Assembly: GCA_036250225.1 (NCBI GenBank)
Contig: JAPZLL010000009.1
Coordinates: 1,054,001-1,118,000, forward strand
Length of the DNA stretch: 64,000 nt
Direction: 5' to 3'
Origin: Cercophora sp. LCS_1
Lineage: Eukaryota; Ascomycota; Sordariomycetes; Sordariales; Lasiosphaeriaceae
In this document: one piece after another, positions 12,241 through 21,679 of the stretch
Numbering within the stretch: the stretch's first letter is position 1
How the letters are laid out: each line of letters starts with the position of its first letter
Position numbers and translations under genes: made by a program
The notes under the pieces: generated by a model
Told to the model about the DNA's origin: nothing
What the model saw: the letters and a program-made list of their open reading frames with translations, nothing else
Database searches by the model: none

Positions 12241-12925
12241 TTATTCAGCGTTACACAATAGACCCGATTTGAGGAGGGAAAGCGGCCATCGGGTAGTAGA
12301 CCATTCTGGAGGGAGTTTGTTCTCAAAGCCGAGATGAACCCGTGCTTTTTGTTGAAGCATCTGCCACACCTGCAACATCACCCCAGTCAACCAACTACTC
12401 AGAGTCAGATCACCTCGGATAACCGAGATACCTACCCCCGCAACAGTCCTGTCTCGCAGGGCTACTTCAACTTCCCCGTGGCTTGAAAGTCTATCCGAGT
12501 CTTCCTCGTCCTGGGAATGCAATACTCAGCAAAAATCGAGTGCTTGTGTCCTGGATCCTGGTGACTTCTGCTTTCGCCTCCTCCCTGACGGTTTCGAGAA
12601 CATCCCTCTCCAGTTGAGCCGGCGTGGTGCAGTTATCCTGGGTGTACTTCATTAGCTTTCGCCAGTCTTTCTTTTCCCATTTACCCTCCCCGAACCCCAC
12701 ATAGTGTTGCTTCGAGGCTTGGGAGTCTTTCAGAAGGTATTCTGTCGTAGAGTAGATCGTAGGCGGCGTATGTCATCGGTATGTGCACGTTGTCGTCGAA
12801 ACTGCTCGACGTGGTTCCGAATTGCTTACGCCTCAGCTCCGGGCTGTTGTTGGTGATGCGTCAGAGGACGAGAATGACCGACTCGATCCAGTCCCACTGG
12901 CGGAGCAGGGACCCATACTCTTAAA
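12241..12925 (-). pseudogene. Decayed protein-coding remnant, family unknown
   Basis: On the minus strand protein-like text is spread over three frames. About 12925-12735 reads SLLRQWDWIESVILVL, then a TGA, then RITNNSPELRRKQFGTTS and continues to MTYAAYDLLYDRI. A frame change near 12740 leads to YLLKDSQASKQHYVGFGEG and EKKDWRKLMKYTQDNCTTPA down to about 12490. A second shift leads to the open frame 12522-12241, with DRTVAGVGISVIRGDL. The pieces are collinear, and the composition is that of a real globular protein, so a broken gene is more likely than chance open frames. No family is recognised. The TGA sits where one C-to-T change from CGA would give it. An intact gene with unusual introns is possible but I found no splice sites that join the frames. 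Confidence 0.45.
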
Positions 12926-13059
12926 CAAAGTAACCGACTTAGCGACTCCGACTCTGACTTGGTCGGGGAGAGATCGTTTGGCTGCGCGAGGGTTGCTCGG
13001 GCGGGCCAATTGGCTTGATATGTTGGTTGAGGCGACTGAAGCGTGGAAGGATGGGAAGT

Positions 13060-13170
13060 CTGGAGTGTTGTGTGAAAGAGGAATGTGTTGTGGAAAGAGA
13101 ATTGGTGTGTGGAAAGGGGAGTGTTGTGTGAAAAGGAGAAATGCGTGTTGAAGGGGGAACCAGTGTCGAA
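13060..13170. repeat. Degenerate purine-rich short tandem repeat
   Basis: A unit of about 20 nt resembling GTGTTGTGTGAAAAGGAGAA recurs four to five times with changes. It produces a low-complexity Pro/His/Ser frame on the other strand, which is not a gene. Confidence 0.6.
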
Positions 13171-13189
13171 AGGGCGAGAGGCTGGTGAG

Positions 13190-13345
13190 GTTCATCAACT
13201 CGGCGCCAAGTGTAACAATGTGTAGCAAAGTCCACTAGACGGCTAAGGGTATGGAGGTTGACGAGGATCGTCGACTGGGTGTTAAGTGTAACAATCTGCG
13301 GTAAAGTCTACAAGATAGCCAAAGGCATGAGATATGGGCCGTGAG
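13190..13345. repeat. Imperfect direct repeat, two copies, 76-nt spacing
   Basis: The segment around AAGTGTAACAA at 13208 recurs at 13284. Both copies continue with a similar AAAGTC..A run (GCAAAGTCCACTAGACGGCTAAGG versus GTAAAGTC.ACAAGATAGCCAAAGG in part). Many differences are C/T or G/A transitions. Confidence 0.65.
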
Positions 13346-13458
13346 CGCAACTAGGGGCGCGAGGATATCCCATACCCAAGGCCTTTCAGGAGGAGCAATA
13401 GACATATATATGGTGGACGATGCGTGAAACAACCCGGTTGAACATACGGGGGCGCCGC

Positions 13459-13469
13459 GGGGGGGGGGG
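13459..13469. repeat. G homopolymer, 11 nt
   Basis: Run of G inside a GC-rich patch between the repeats and the 279-aa gene. Confidence 0.8.
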
Positions 13470-13614
13470 CAAACCCGGGGAATGAGCCGTGGAGATAGCC
13501 AGAGAGACCCGGGACCAAGCACGCACCACGGCAAGCACAGTAGTTTAATCATACATGAAATGCTATTGAGGGTATCTAGGTTCTCATGCGCCAACACCAA
13601 ACGGCAAACTACCA

Positions 13615-14454
13615 CTAAATTGCCTCCCAGTCCATCGCCTCCGTCATGAAACCCCAGTCCTCATCCTCAGCGGCCACCCCGGTCATTTCCACTTCTCCAG
13701 CTCCAGTAACGTAGGTTTGGGCAATCCTAAATGCCTCGTCGAGGCCGTTGAAAATGGTTGAGAAGATGCGCTCAAACTCGTAGGACTCAAGGGGGGCAGC
13801 CATCTTATGACTGCCCACCCCCTCGTCCGCTGCGGTCTTCCAACGGTTCCTAAGCTCTTTGGCACGACCGAGTTGTCGTCGCACTTCTCCGGTACCAAGT
13901 ATCTTGTGGAAAGGGTTTGTAGGGTTTTCCAGCGCCTCGAGGACATTTGCGTGGTAACGGTGGTCTGATTGGGCACCGGACTGCCACTGCTGGGTTGTGG
14001 ATGGTGTGCCGTTGCTTTGGGCGGAAGAAGATGGGGCGTCGCGCGAGATGGTGATGCGGAAGACGCTAAGCAAGTGTACTAGCGCTCTCTCAAGAAGCAT
14101 GTAGAATTCGAAAAAGTCAAGTTTGAACATGAGTTCCGATTCGACGATGACTTCATGTGGCTGGCCAAGGCGGGACGTTGCTCTCTGGTAGCCGATCGCG
14201 AGAAAGTCGAACTTCCATGTCATGCGACGGACGATTTTAGTGTACCGTTCAAGCTCTCGGGTCGCCCCGAGGAGAGGACTGGGAGTAGAGCCAGGGACGT
14301 CTGCATTCCCACTTGAGAAGGGCGCACTTGTGCCTGTAGGCGCGGGTGTGACGGTGAGAGGGGAGCCTCCTTGGGGGTATGTCTGTGAAGGCTGAGAGAG
14401 AGGAGACCGGCTCGATCGCCACGGCGCATGTCGCGAGTTGGAGAGACCGGACAT
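13615..14454 (-). CDS. Conserved-looking protein of unknown function, 279 aa
   Basis: Single exon. Residues 1-60 are Ser/Pro/Thr-rich and probably disordered. From about residue 65 the sequence is alternately charged and hydrophobic (ELERYTKIVRRMTWKFDFLA, LDFFEFYMLLERALVHLLSV) and looks helical. The last 30 residues are acidic and aromatic (EDEDWGFMTEAMDWEAI). No signal peptide, membrane segment or catalytic motif is seen. Codon use and length argue for a real gene, and the helical block FYMLLERALVHLLSVF looks like a protein-protein contact region. I do not recognise the family. It starts about 550 nt from the 3' end of the U2 snRNA gene, which lies upstream on the same strand. Confidence 0.75.
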   Translation of the reverse strand: MSGLSNSRHAPWRSSRSPLSQPSQTYPQGGSPLTVTPAPTGTSAPFSSGNADVPGSTPSPLLGATRELERYTKIVRRMTWKFDFLAIGYQRATSRLGQPHEVIVESELMFKLDFFEFYMLLERALVHLLSVFRITISRDAPSSSAQSNGTPSTTQQWQSGAQSDHRYHANVLEALENPTNPFHKILGTGEVRRQLGRAKELRNRWKTAADEGVGSHKMAAPLESYEFERIFSTIFNGLDEAFRIAQTYVTGAGEVEMTGVAAEDEDWGFMTEAMDWEAI

Positions 14455-15002
14455 TGCTGAGGGTCGACTTTCAGGTTTTTGAGAGAAAAGAAAAAGTACC
14501 TATACCAAATTGACAGGGTTTGGATGGAAGAAGCAGAAGCCAAAAGACCAGAGTTGGAAGAAGGGTTGGCCCAGATACTTGCAAAAACTCCAGATCAGAG
14601 CTGTTGTCAAATGCGCAGGCGTCTGGCGGAACTTCTGGGGCACTTGCTTCAGGTGTGTGTCCACCTCCGCCGGGGAAGGTGTGCTTCTGCGTCTCGGCGG
14701 AGGGCAAACAATACAGGTGTTTGCTGGTCTTCATATTGTCAATGCCGGGGTAGTCAGTGCCCTGTGTCCCTATGTCAAGCCGGCACTGCTGTGATCCTGC
14801 GAATAGACGATGTGCCAATGCAATGATGGCGTTGTGCTTCGATTTTGACTTTGACTGCGGGGGGGTTCAACGGCATGGGGCTCCCAGCGAGATAACACGT
14901 GGCTGATAAGATACGACAGCGGTCGCGCACCAAAATTAGCAAGGGCAGGCAGCCAATTTCTTCTTCACATCCAGAGTAGGAACCCCAGAGTGCGATGAAA
15001 AA
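14455..15002. other. Intergenic between unknown gene and U2 snRNA
   Basis: Upstream region of the 279-aa gene and downstream region of the U2 gene. Open frames on both strands overlap each other and show no motif. Confidence 0.55.
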
Positions 15003-15198
15003 ATGGGGTTTCGCGTCGCCTGGAGGCAGTGTAATACCAGGGACACAGTGGTCAGTCGACCATGGGCAAGCCCAGAGGGAAGACAACCGAGAGGCAAAAA
15101 TTGGAATAATCACGATTCTACTCCGTAGAGTAGTTTCAGAGATTAAACTGAAAAGAACAGATACTACACTTGATCTAAGCCAAAAGGCAAAGAGAGCT
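15003..15198 (-). ncRNA. U2 spliceosomal snRNA
   Basis: Read on the minus strand, the 5' half matches the highly conserved U2 core: GCCTTTTGGCTTAGATCAAG, then GTGTAGTATCTGTTCTTTTC, then AGTTTAATCTCTGAAAC. The branch-site-recognition GUAGUA lies at 15167-15162 and would pair with the CTAAC motifs in the introns of this window. An Sm site AUUUUUG is at 15101-15095. Toward the 3' end the stem-loop IV block CCTGGTATTACACTGCCTCC is recognisable. The 5' end near 15198 is set by alignment of the stem I region; the 3' end near 15003 is approximate, giving about 196 nt, close to the usual U2 length. U2 base-pairs with the intron branch site during spliceosome assembly. An open frame overlapping it (14775-15278) is not a gene. 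Confidence 0.93.
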
Positions 15199-15244
15199 AA
15201 AGAGAAAAGAAGAAAACAGGCAAAGGAGGGAGGGGAGGGGTTTA

Positions 15245-15251
15245 TTTTATA
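15245..15251 (-). promoter_or_regulatory. TATA-like element of the U2 snRNA gene
   Basis: TATAAAA on the minus strand about 47 nt upstream of the inferred U2 5' end, followed by a C/T-rich stretch. Its use as a promoter is inferred from position only. Confidence 0.5.
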
Positions 15252-15267
15252 GGCGTCCAGAGGGGGG

Positions 15268-15311
15268 CCGTGCACCACCGCAAACTTCTGTGGGTTTGCA
15301 GTGGTGCACGG
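15268..15311. repeat. Inverted repeat (18-nt arms, 8-nt loop) upstream of U2
   Basis: Arms CCGTGCACCACCGCAAAC (15268-15285) and GTTTGCAGTGGTGCACGG (15294-15311) pair at 17 of 18 positions around an 8-nt loop. It lies 70-113 nt upstream of the U2 5' end. It could be a binding site for a dimeric protein, a snRNA promoter element, or a transcribed hairpin. Confidence 0.8.
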
Positions 15312-16152
15312 ACCTAGTCAACTTTTCGTGGAATGTTCACGGGTAGGGGGTGCACAGTCCAGTTGCAGCCACCCCGACAGCGTTTCCCACAGCTCTCCCA
15401 TCATTAGATGGAATGATGGCACCCAGAGGAAGATTTCTGCGGGTGTCGCTTCTGCCTTGACTAAACTTCTGCAGCACTGTTCCTAATTTTCCTTGAAAGC
15501 TGACCAATGCCTCGATTCAGGTACAAGAGGCGGCCGAATACTAGGGTTGCTCATGTTGAATTGACATGACTGGCTCGCAACACTGGCAAAACCTGGAAGG
15601 ATTCGTCTGTCTGCATATCGCTTCAGCCTCGCTCGGGGAGCACGGAGATGTCGCAGTTGAGATGCCGCGCAGACGACAATTGGGAAGCAAGCGACTCTCG
15701 GAAGCAGCGCAGTCGTGGTGAGGATTGACTCATGATCATCAGGTGCTGCGTGGCCTTCCGGTTGTTGACGATGCCAGGCCCGGTTTTCCCCTCTTCCTAA
15801 TCCCGGGATATTCGCGCTCCGTCTACCTTGGCCCGATGCTTTCCAGGCCGCTCCAGTGCCAGGGAGTCGGGCCTCGGCCTTCCGTCATGCAGGGCCTTCC
15901 GGGAGCTCTGGATCTGAGTCGGGGTGGAATACGATCCGGCTGACCTGCCACCTTTTCGCGGGCAGTTATATGTCGCACAAGCAGCTATCTTGTCACTGAT
16001 ATAGCAAATGGTTCCAAAAAGATATAAATACCCTTCCTCAAATAACGTTTCTGTCGAGAGAACAACCGGTATTCGAAATCCAAGGGGCTGCGGGCTGATC
16101 ACTTACAAGTTTGTTATCCCCAAGACACTTCTACATACACCAACTCATTGCC
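15312..16152. other. Intergenic; monooxygenase promoter region
   Basis: No gene is seen. A TATA-like sequence (TATAAATA, 16023-16030) lies about 125 nt before the monooxygenase ATG. Confidence 0.5.
16023..16030 (+). promoter_or_regulatory. TATA-like box of the FAD monooxygenase gene
   Basis: TATAAATA about 125 nt upstream of the start codon. Position and sequence fit a core promoter; no other support. Confidence 0.45.
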
Positions 16153-17784
16153 ATGGCCGACTACGACGTCCTTATTGTCGGCGCTGGGCCTGTAGGCATG
16201 GCGCTTGCCTTGGAGCTTGCGCGCCAACATGTCACCTTCCGCATCATCGAGAAAGCACCTGTCCGCTCTGACAAGAGCCGAGCCCTTGTTGTCCAGCCTC
16301 GAACCCTGGAGCTTTTAAATCGGTATGGCGACGCTCATGCTCTTGTATCGCGTGGCCAGCCTGTTCGCGCCACGGCCACTGTCATCAACAGGAAGGTTGT
16401 CACCAGGATCGTGCTGGACGACCTCATCCCCCCTGACACCGAGTTTCCTCTTCCTCTCGGCCTCGGCCAACCAGAGACTGAGCGCTTCCTCGAAGAGTGC
16501 CTCTCCGAGTACGGAGTTAAGGTTGAGCGGCTGATTGCCGCCACAGAAATCGTCCACGATACCACCGGGGTCACGACAATGCTCGAGGGGCCCGGAAGCA
16601 CCACCACCAGGGTCCGCACCAAGTACATCGTGGGTTGCGACGGTGCACACAGCTTTGTTCGACACGCGGCCGCAAATCTCACCTTCGAGGGGGCTCAGTA
16701 CCAACAAGACTTCCTCCTCTGCGATGCTCGACTCCAGAACTCGAATCTTCCCCGGGACCGTTTCAACATGTGCTTCGGCAATGGGGCCTTGGCGGTATTT
16801 CCACTAAACTCTGGTCTCTCCCGTGTTGTGTACATGGGCGCCCAAGTCACCTCCGCCGAAGAGCCTACCCTGGAACTCATGCAGTCCCTGTTTGATCAGT
16901 TCACTCCTCCTGGCAGCGGTACGTTGTCCGATCCAGCATGGCTTACACGGTTCCGTCTTCACCATCGAAACGTCAACAGCTACCGCGACGGGCGCATATT
17001 CGTTGCCGGCGATGCCGCCCACATTCACAGCCCGGCCGGAGGCCAGGGCATGAACACAGGCATTCAGGACGCCATCAATCTCGGCTGGAAGCTGGCGGCG
17101 GTGCTCCAGGACCGGACAGACGACCCTGAAGCTCTCCTGGACAGTTACGATGCGGAGCGCCGCCGCGTGGGCGAGCATCTTGTGTCCGGGACGGACCGTC
17201 TCTTTAGCTTCATTGCGAACGCAAGCTGGCTGTTTGTCCAGCTGCGAAACCTCATCATGCCTTGGGTCCTCCCGTACATCGTCGCCAGCCGAGACCGGAG
17301 ACTCAAATTCTTCCGATTCATGTCTGAGTTTGCCCTCACGTATCGCAAGAGCCCCATTGTCGGCATGGCCAAAGACTTTTCCGGTCCCGTGGGCGGCGGA
17401 GACCGCCTACCGGATGGGAAGTTGACAGACATCAAGTCTCAGGCTGAGACAAGTATGCAGAAGATATGCGGCGGCGCCTCGCATGCCCTTGTCTTGTTTT
17501 CGGGTACCGTCGAGGGCGACTCGGCGACGACTGCCGACCTCCGCGCAGCATATGAACGGGTGTCGAAACTGATGAGGGACAAGTTGGTCCCGAACTACGT
17601 CTTTTCTGGGTCTCGGGGAGCGGCCGACAGGGTGGAAGATTCTTACCATGATCCGGAAGGCACGATCCACGAACGGTTCGGTTTCACGGCACCGGGCTAC
17701 ATTCTTGTGCGGCCTGATTCGTATATTGCTCACATTGGACCGTTGTCGCAAATGGATGAGCTTTTGGAGTTTCTCAAGTCGTAA
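16153..17784 (+). CDS. FAD-dependent aromatic-ring monooxygenase (phenol hydroxylase / PHBH type)
   Basis: Single exon, 543 aa. Family marks are the dinucleotide fold VLIVGAGPVGMALALELA at residues 5-22, the DG motif VGCDGAHSFVRHA, and the FAD-ribityl GD motif FVAGDAAHIHSPAGGQG followed by MNTGIQDAINLGWKLA. The C-terminal ~150 residues form the thioredoxin-like domain found in phenol hydroxylases, ending with YILVRPDSYIAHIGPLSQMD. Such enzymes use NADPH and O2 to hydroxylate phenols or related aromatics, in catabolism or in pigment and polyketide pathways. The substrate cannot be told. No signal peptide, so cytosolic. ATG 16153 is the first ATG of the frame and begins directly before the FAD-binding strand. 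Confidence 0.92.
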   Translation: MADYDVLIVGAGPVGMALALELARQHVTFRIIEKAPVRSDKSRALVVQPRTLELLNRYGDAHALVSRGQPVRATATVINRKVVTRIVLDDLIPPDTEFPLPLGLGQPETERFLEECLSEYGVKVERLIAATEIVHDTTGVTTMLEGPGSTTTRVRTKYIVGCDGAHSFVRHAAANLTFEGAQYQQDFLLCDARLQNSNLPRDRFNMCFGNGALAVFPLNSGLSRVVYMGAQVTSAEEPTLELMQSLFDQFTPPGSGTLSDPAWLTRFRLHHRNVNSYRDGRIFVAGDAAHIHSPAGGQGMNTGIQDAINLGWKLAAVLQDRTDDPEALLDSYDAERRRVGEHLVSGTDRLFSFIANASWLFVQLRNLIMPWVLPYIVASRDRRLKFFRFMSEFALTYRKSPIVGMAKDFSGPVGGGDRLPDGKLTDIKSQAETSMQKICGGASHALVLFSGTVEGDSATTADLRAAYERVSKLMRDKLVPNYVFSGSRGAADRVEDSYHDPEGTIHERFGFTAPGYILVRPDSYIAHIGPLSQMDELLEFLKS

Positions 17785-18871
17785 TCTTGGCTGGCATGCC
17801 AAGTTGGAGATACGCGATTTGGCTTGGTGTGGTTCTGTATTATATATAACCCCTTCCGTCTACTGTTTCTGTTGTTTTTGATCCATGCATATCATTTCCC
17901 CTGCTCACAGCCTTCTGCGACGGCCCTGTATCAAAGTAGCACTTGTCTTGTCGCGTCGACGTTGCACAATCTTTCAAGATGACTGTTCCCGTTCCCCGGC
18001 TTGATGCAGCACCTTGACGAGCTGAAAGCGTGTAATGCAATTGGATGTTGTAACGTCTGGCATTGCGCATCTCGTTGATGACGAGTTGCGATTTATCCTT
18101 CAAGCACGATGTTGCGACCAAAATATTCATCGATCCAGAATTGATTGTTCCACGGCTTATTTGGATGGAGTGGTCGAAGGGAGACATCATCTCGCGATTA
18201 CCACATCAACACCAATTCAGCGCCGAGTGGCGCACCAAATTGTGGAGGACAGTCGGCAGTGAGACGGCGCAAATGCGTCGAGATACCGCGCTCGACGAGC
18301 CAAGCGCCGAATCGGATCTCCGTTGGCAGGAGCCTAGAAGCTTGTTGCTGCGGGGGCGCGGGTCGTTCCTACCTTGCTCGAGAACTCCACACGACTTGCG
18401 GTGGCTCGCTCTCACTCACGGCCGAAAAGCATCCACGCGACAACGCCTCGAACGCCAACCCAACCTTGTAGCATTTCTCTCACTTATGGGGAAGCATCAC
18501 CGGCTTTCAGCTCGCTAGTGAACGGTATCCATTTATTAGAACCGTGCATCTCACAACCGATCGGATTTCTTGCCCCCGATCGAAGCCGAGTATTTCGTAC
18601 CTTCCTCCTCTCACCCCCAAAACTGGTTGAAAATTCGCGATTTCATCAAAGCTGTTGAGCGCCAGTGACTAGGCCCTGGCAGCGACGGCGGGGTTGGAAA
18701 TTTTTCTGCCACAGATTGTGAAAAGCGAATTTGTTGGAGCTTTTCTGGTGGGCTTCAATTCCTTCAAGCTCCTTCACTTGCGCAAACCACACACACTTAC
18801 TCATTCGACTTCCAGAACACACAATCTACCGACCCTACGATTTGCTTTTTTTTTTTTTTTTTTTCTACAAG
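17785..18871. other. Intergenic, no gene seen
   Basis: Open frames on both strands around 18,060-18,520 lack motifs. The stretch ends in a 19-nt T-run just before the thioesterase start. Confidence 0.5.
18846..18864 (+). repeat. T homopolymer, 19 nt, immediately 5' of a start codon
   Basis: T19 followed by CTACAAG and then the ATG of the thioesterase gene at 18872. It could be a 5' UTR tract, a promoter dT element, or the polypyrimidine tract of a 5' UTR intron whose acceptor is the AG before ATG. Confidence 0.8.
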
Positions 18872-19820
18872 ATGTTCAACGAGAACCCTCACCTCATCCA
18901 AGAGCGGCCTTCAGGCTGCCCATGGGTCAAGATCGCGCCTCTCGTTCTCATCCACGACGGTGGCGGCACGACTTTCAGTTACTACTGCCTCGGCAATCTC
19001 AAGCGCGACGTTTACGGCATCTCCAACCCTTACTATAGTACAAACAAGGTCTGGCGCGGCGGTATCCCTGAGATGGCACGAACCTACGTCCGCTACATCA
19101 AGAGCGTTATCCCTCGTGGCGAAATCATTCTCGGCGGTTGGTCGCTCGGCGGCCTGATCTCCCTCGAAGTCACCAGAATTCTGGCTGAGGACCCTGCCCT
19201 CCGCATTATCGGCATGATCATGGTCGATTCGATTTGCCCTTTGCTGCTTTCGCCCTCTTCTATTCGACTTGCTCAGCACGTTGCCGGTATGTTCACTGTC
19301 TACTCTGGGCCAGCGCCGGAGTCCGAGTTCGAGTTCGAGTTTAACCAGTACGATTACAGAATGGAGCCCACATACCAAGCAGGTCACCAAAGATGCGATC
19401 ATGCGTTGCTTCAGCGAATCTAGCAGAATGGTCGGCGAGTGGACCATGCCCACTTGGGGCGACGAAGCGCCAGTCAAAGACAGCAGCGAGACTGAGAGCG
19501 ATTCGAGCGATACCTTTCCAAAGCGGAACTCCCTGCGCCCCAGCTCCGTGCGAGTCTACACTCCCCCGCCCGTGATCCTTCTTCGCGCGGCCAAGGCAGT
19601 TCCCGTGCTTGAAGAAGGCGTCAGTAGAGTCGACGTTCACCGGACTAAGGAGCTGTTGGGATGGGACCAGTACCGCAAAGACCTGATCACCAAGGTGATC
19701 GAGCTTCCTGACGTCCACCACTACGACATCTTCGTTTCGGAGGAGGCTTTGGCTCGAGCCACGGCCAAGATCAATGAAGCATGCTTAGACATCGAGTCCA
19801 GCGCTTCAGTTTTTCAGTAA
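18872..19820 (+). CDS. Thioesterase-domain alpha/beta hydrolase
   Basis: Exons 18872-19286 and 19360-19820 give 291 aa. The intron (GTATGT donor, TTTAACC branch, TTACAG acceptor, 73 nt) is needed to move from LAQHVA into EWSPHTKQVTKDAIMRCFSE in another frame. The N-terminal half reads PLVLIHDGGGTTFSYYCLG, then the nucleophile elbow GGWSLGGL with the catalytic Ser, as in type II and polyketide/NRPS thioesterases, which release or edit thioester-bound acyl chains. The C-terminal part ends with a possible lid or helical block (DVHHYDIFVSEEALARATAKI) that could carry the catalytic His (DVHHYD). It is a stand-alone protein with no synthase nearby. The FAD monooxygenase lies about 1.1 kb upstream on the same strand, but two genes do not make a cluster. 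Confidence 0.82.
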
Positions 19821-21154
19821 CCAGGTGTGAGGATCGAGGGACATCCACCTGGAAATCGAGTGAAAGAGGAGGGATTCTGTGCGACGAATTTTGCATCAAA
19901 GGCGAGCATTTGGTTTCAGCGACTTTATCTGCATACCATCACGCTTGCTGGAGAGGGGGGGTTAATGGATTAATGGGTTTATGGGTCAGACATACGACGA
20001 GGCGTCATGGCGTTGATAGAGGGGTAGAGGCGAGCTTGTTTGTTTGAGGCTCGGGGAGAGGAGCCCAACCCCAGAGCTTCTACTATATTATTCGTGCGAG
20101 GTTCGCTTTTCGTGGATACATATGCGTGAAGGAGCGTCGTAGTCAGATACCATTGGGGCTGGAAAGGAGCAGCAGTTCTGTATCCGCGGTAGTTTCATCG
20201 CCTTTGAGCAGATCGGAGATGCCGAGGAGTAATAGTCTGACACGACGGAAGTAAACGGTCACCTAAGGGATCAGCAAACAATGCTTCCTTGGTGTTCTAA
20301 ACTTATCTCCATCCCGGGCGACAGTATCAACCCGACGCATCTACGTAACCCATTCCTCCAATCCGCATCACGATCCCAAAAATACCCAAGCAACACCACT
20401 CATTTTCGTCATCTCTCCCGATCTCAATCACACGATTCACATCATCCCGATATCGACGTGGCATACCAGGTCATCAGGCCGGCATCCGGCCCAAGCTACT
20501 GCGTAGTAACCAAGACTAGAGTGACATCGCCTCTCTCCTGGGAAGGTACGTACTTATGCTCGGGGTATGTATATTGTTTGCATATGCGCTGCAGCTCGGC
20601 TCTCCGCAGCATCTTACCGGAGCCCCAGATCGGATGATACGATGCTGTATACGTGCGTCTCCTTTTTTTCCCCCTCGTGTTACAGATTGTGGTTGAAAGA
20701 ATTAATCTAGAGGGTGGGAATACGAGGATTTGGTGGTTTGGGGGACTCCACTAGTTGTAACCGATCGCCGTCATTGTCACCTGGGTGGTGGATGAGCGCG
20801 TTGGGTTTGGGTGTGATTGCCTTGTTTCTGGAAGTAATTGGGGTGAGTGATGGAAGGTGGGAAGTGAGTAGTACCGGACGCGGTTGCCTTTTGGGATACG
20901 AGAAGGGAAACAGGGAACGGGGGAAATAAATGGAGAAAAGGGAAGGGGCGGAGGAGAGGGCGGTGGATATAACTGATGTCGTCTGCTGTCGGGCTGGTTC
21001 GTGGCTCTCTTACTCGCGAACAAGACTTCATTGGCATCAGCATCAGTGTTTTGAGATATCTTGTCCGTTTTGGATTCTGCTTCTACTTCTTCCACCGTTC
21101 GACTCTTGCGCTATCGATCAAGCTTTGCTCCAACAGTCCCCTACTACGACCACC
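19821..21154. other. Intergenic, no gene seen
   Basis: Thioesterase 3' region and cerato-platanin promoter region. A TATAAC motif lies near 20,967. No coding signal. Confidence 0.5.
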
Positions 21155-21633
21155 ATGCGCTTCTCGAACATTCTCGGGACCATCGTCTCCATTGCTGCAA
21201 GCGTCACTGCTACTCAGGGTGGGTTACAATCACCTTCTCCCCTACTTGACCCTGCTGACGAATGGTTTTGCTGGTAGTGACATGGGACATTGGCTACGAC
21301 GACCCCAACCGTAAGTTGGAATCGGTCTCATGCTCGGATGGCCCCAACGGTCTTATCAAGAAGTATGGCTGGACGACGCAGGGCGCGATCCCACGGTTCC
21401 CCTATATTGGCGGGGCGGAGGCGGTGGAGGGATGGAACTCGAAGAATTGCGGCACGTGCTGGTCGGCGACGTTTAAGGAACGGACCGTCTTTGTGCTTGC
21501 TATTGACCACACGGGACACGGCTTGAACCTTGGTCTTGGGGCGATGGAGGACTTAACGGACGGGAATGCCGTGTTTTATGGCAAGGTTGACGCTGTTGTG
21601 AATCAGGTTCCGCTTCAGTATTGTGGGCTTTGA
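21155..21633 (+). CDS. Cerato-platanin family secreted protein
   Basis: Exons 21155-21218 and 21278-21633 give 139 aa. Exon 1 encodes a signal peptide (MRFSNILGTIVSIAASVTAT), and the phase-1 intron (59 nt, GTGGGT donor, GGTAG acceptor) leads straight into the mature start VTWDIGYDDPN. Family features are the four cysteines that form two disulfides (VSCSDG, NCGTC, QYCGL at the C-terminus), and the blocks KYGWTTQGAIPRFPYIGG and LAIDHTGHGLN. The length of the mature part (about 119 aa) is typical. The family comprises small expansin-like, chitin-binding secreted proteins of fungal walls that can act as elicitors on plants. The gene ends 46 nt from the stop of the convergent esterase gene. Confidence 0.93.
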
Positions 21634-21679
21634 GTCAATGGGTTCAGTTGAGGTGGATTGTTGGGAGAGAGGAGTAGGA

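Noticed and set aside
14775..15278. 167-aa open frame on the minus strand
   Set aside because: It covers the U2 snRNA gene; the conserved RNA core explains the sequence better.
18063..18518. 151-aa open frame before the thioesterase
   Set aside because: No motif, competing frames on the opposite strand, and no start context or splice-linked exon.
16153..19820. Secondary-metabolite cluster (monooxygenase plus thioesterase)
   Set aside because: No synthase, transporter or cluster regulator is adjacent, and the gap is over 1 kb.
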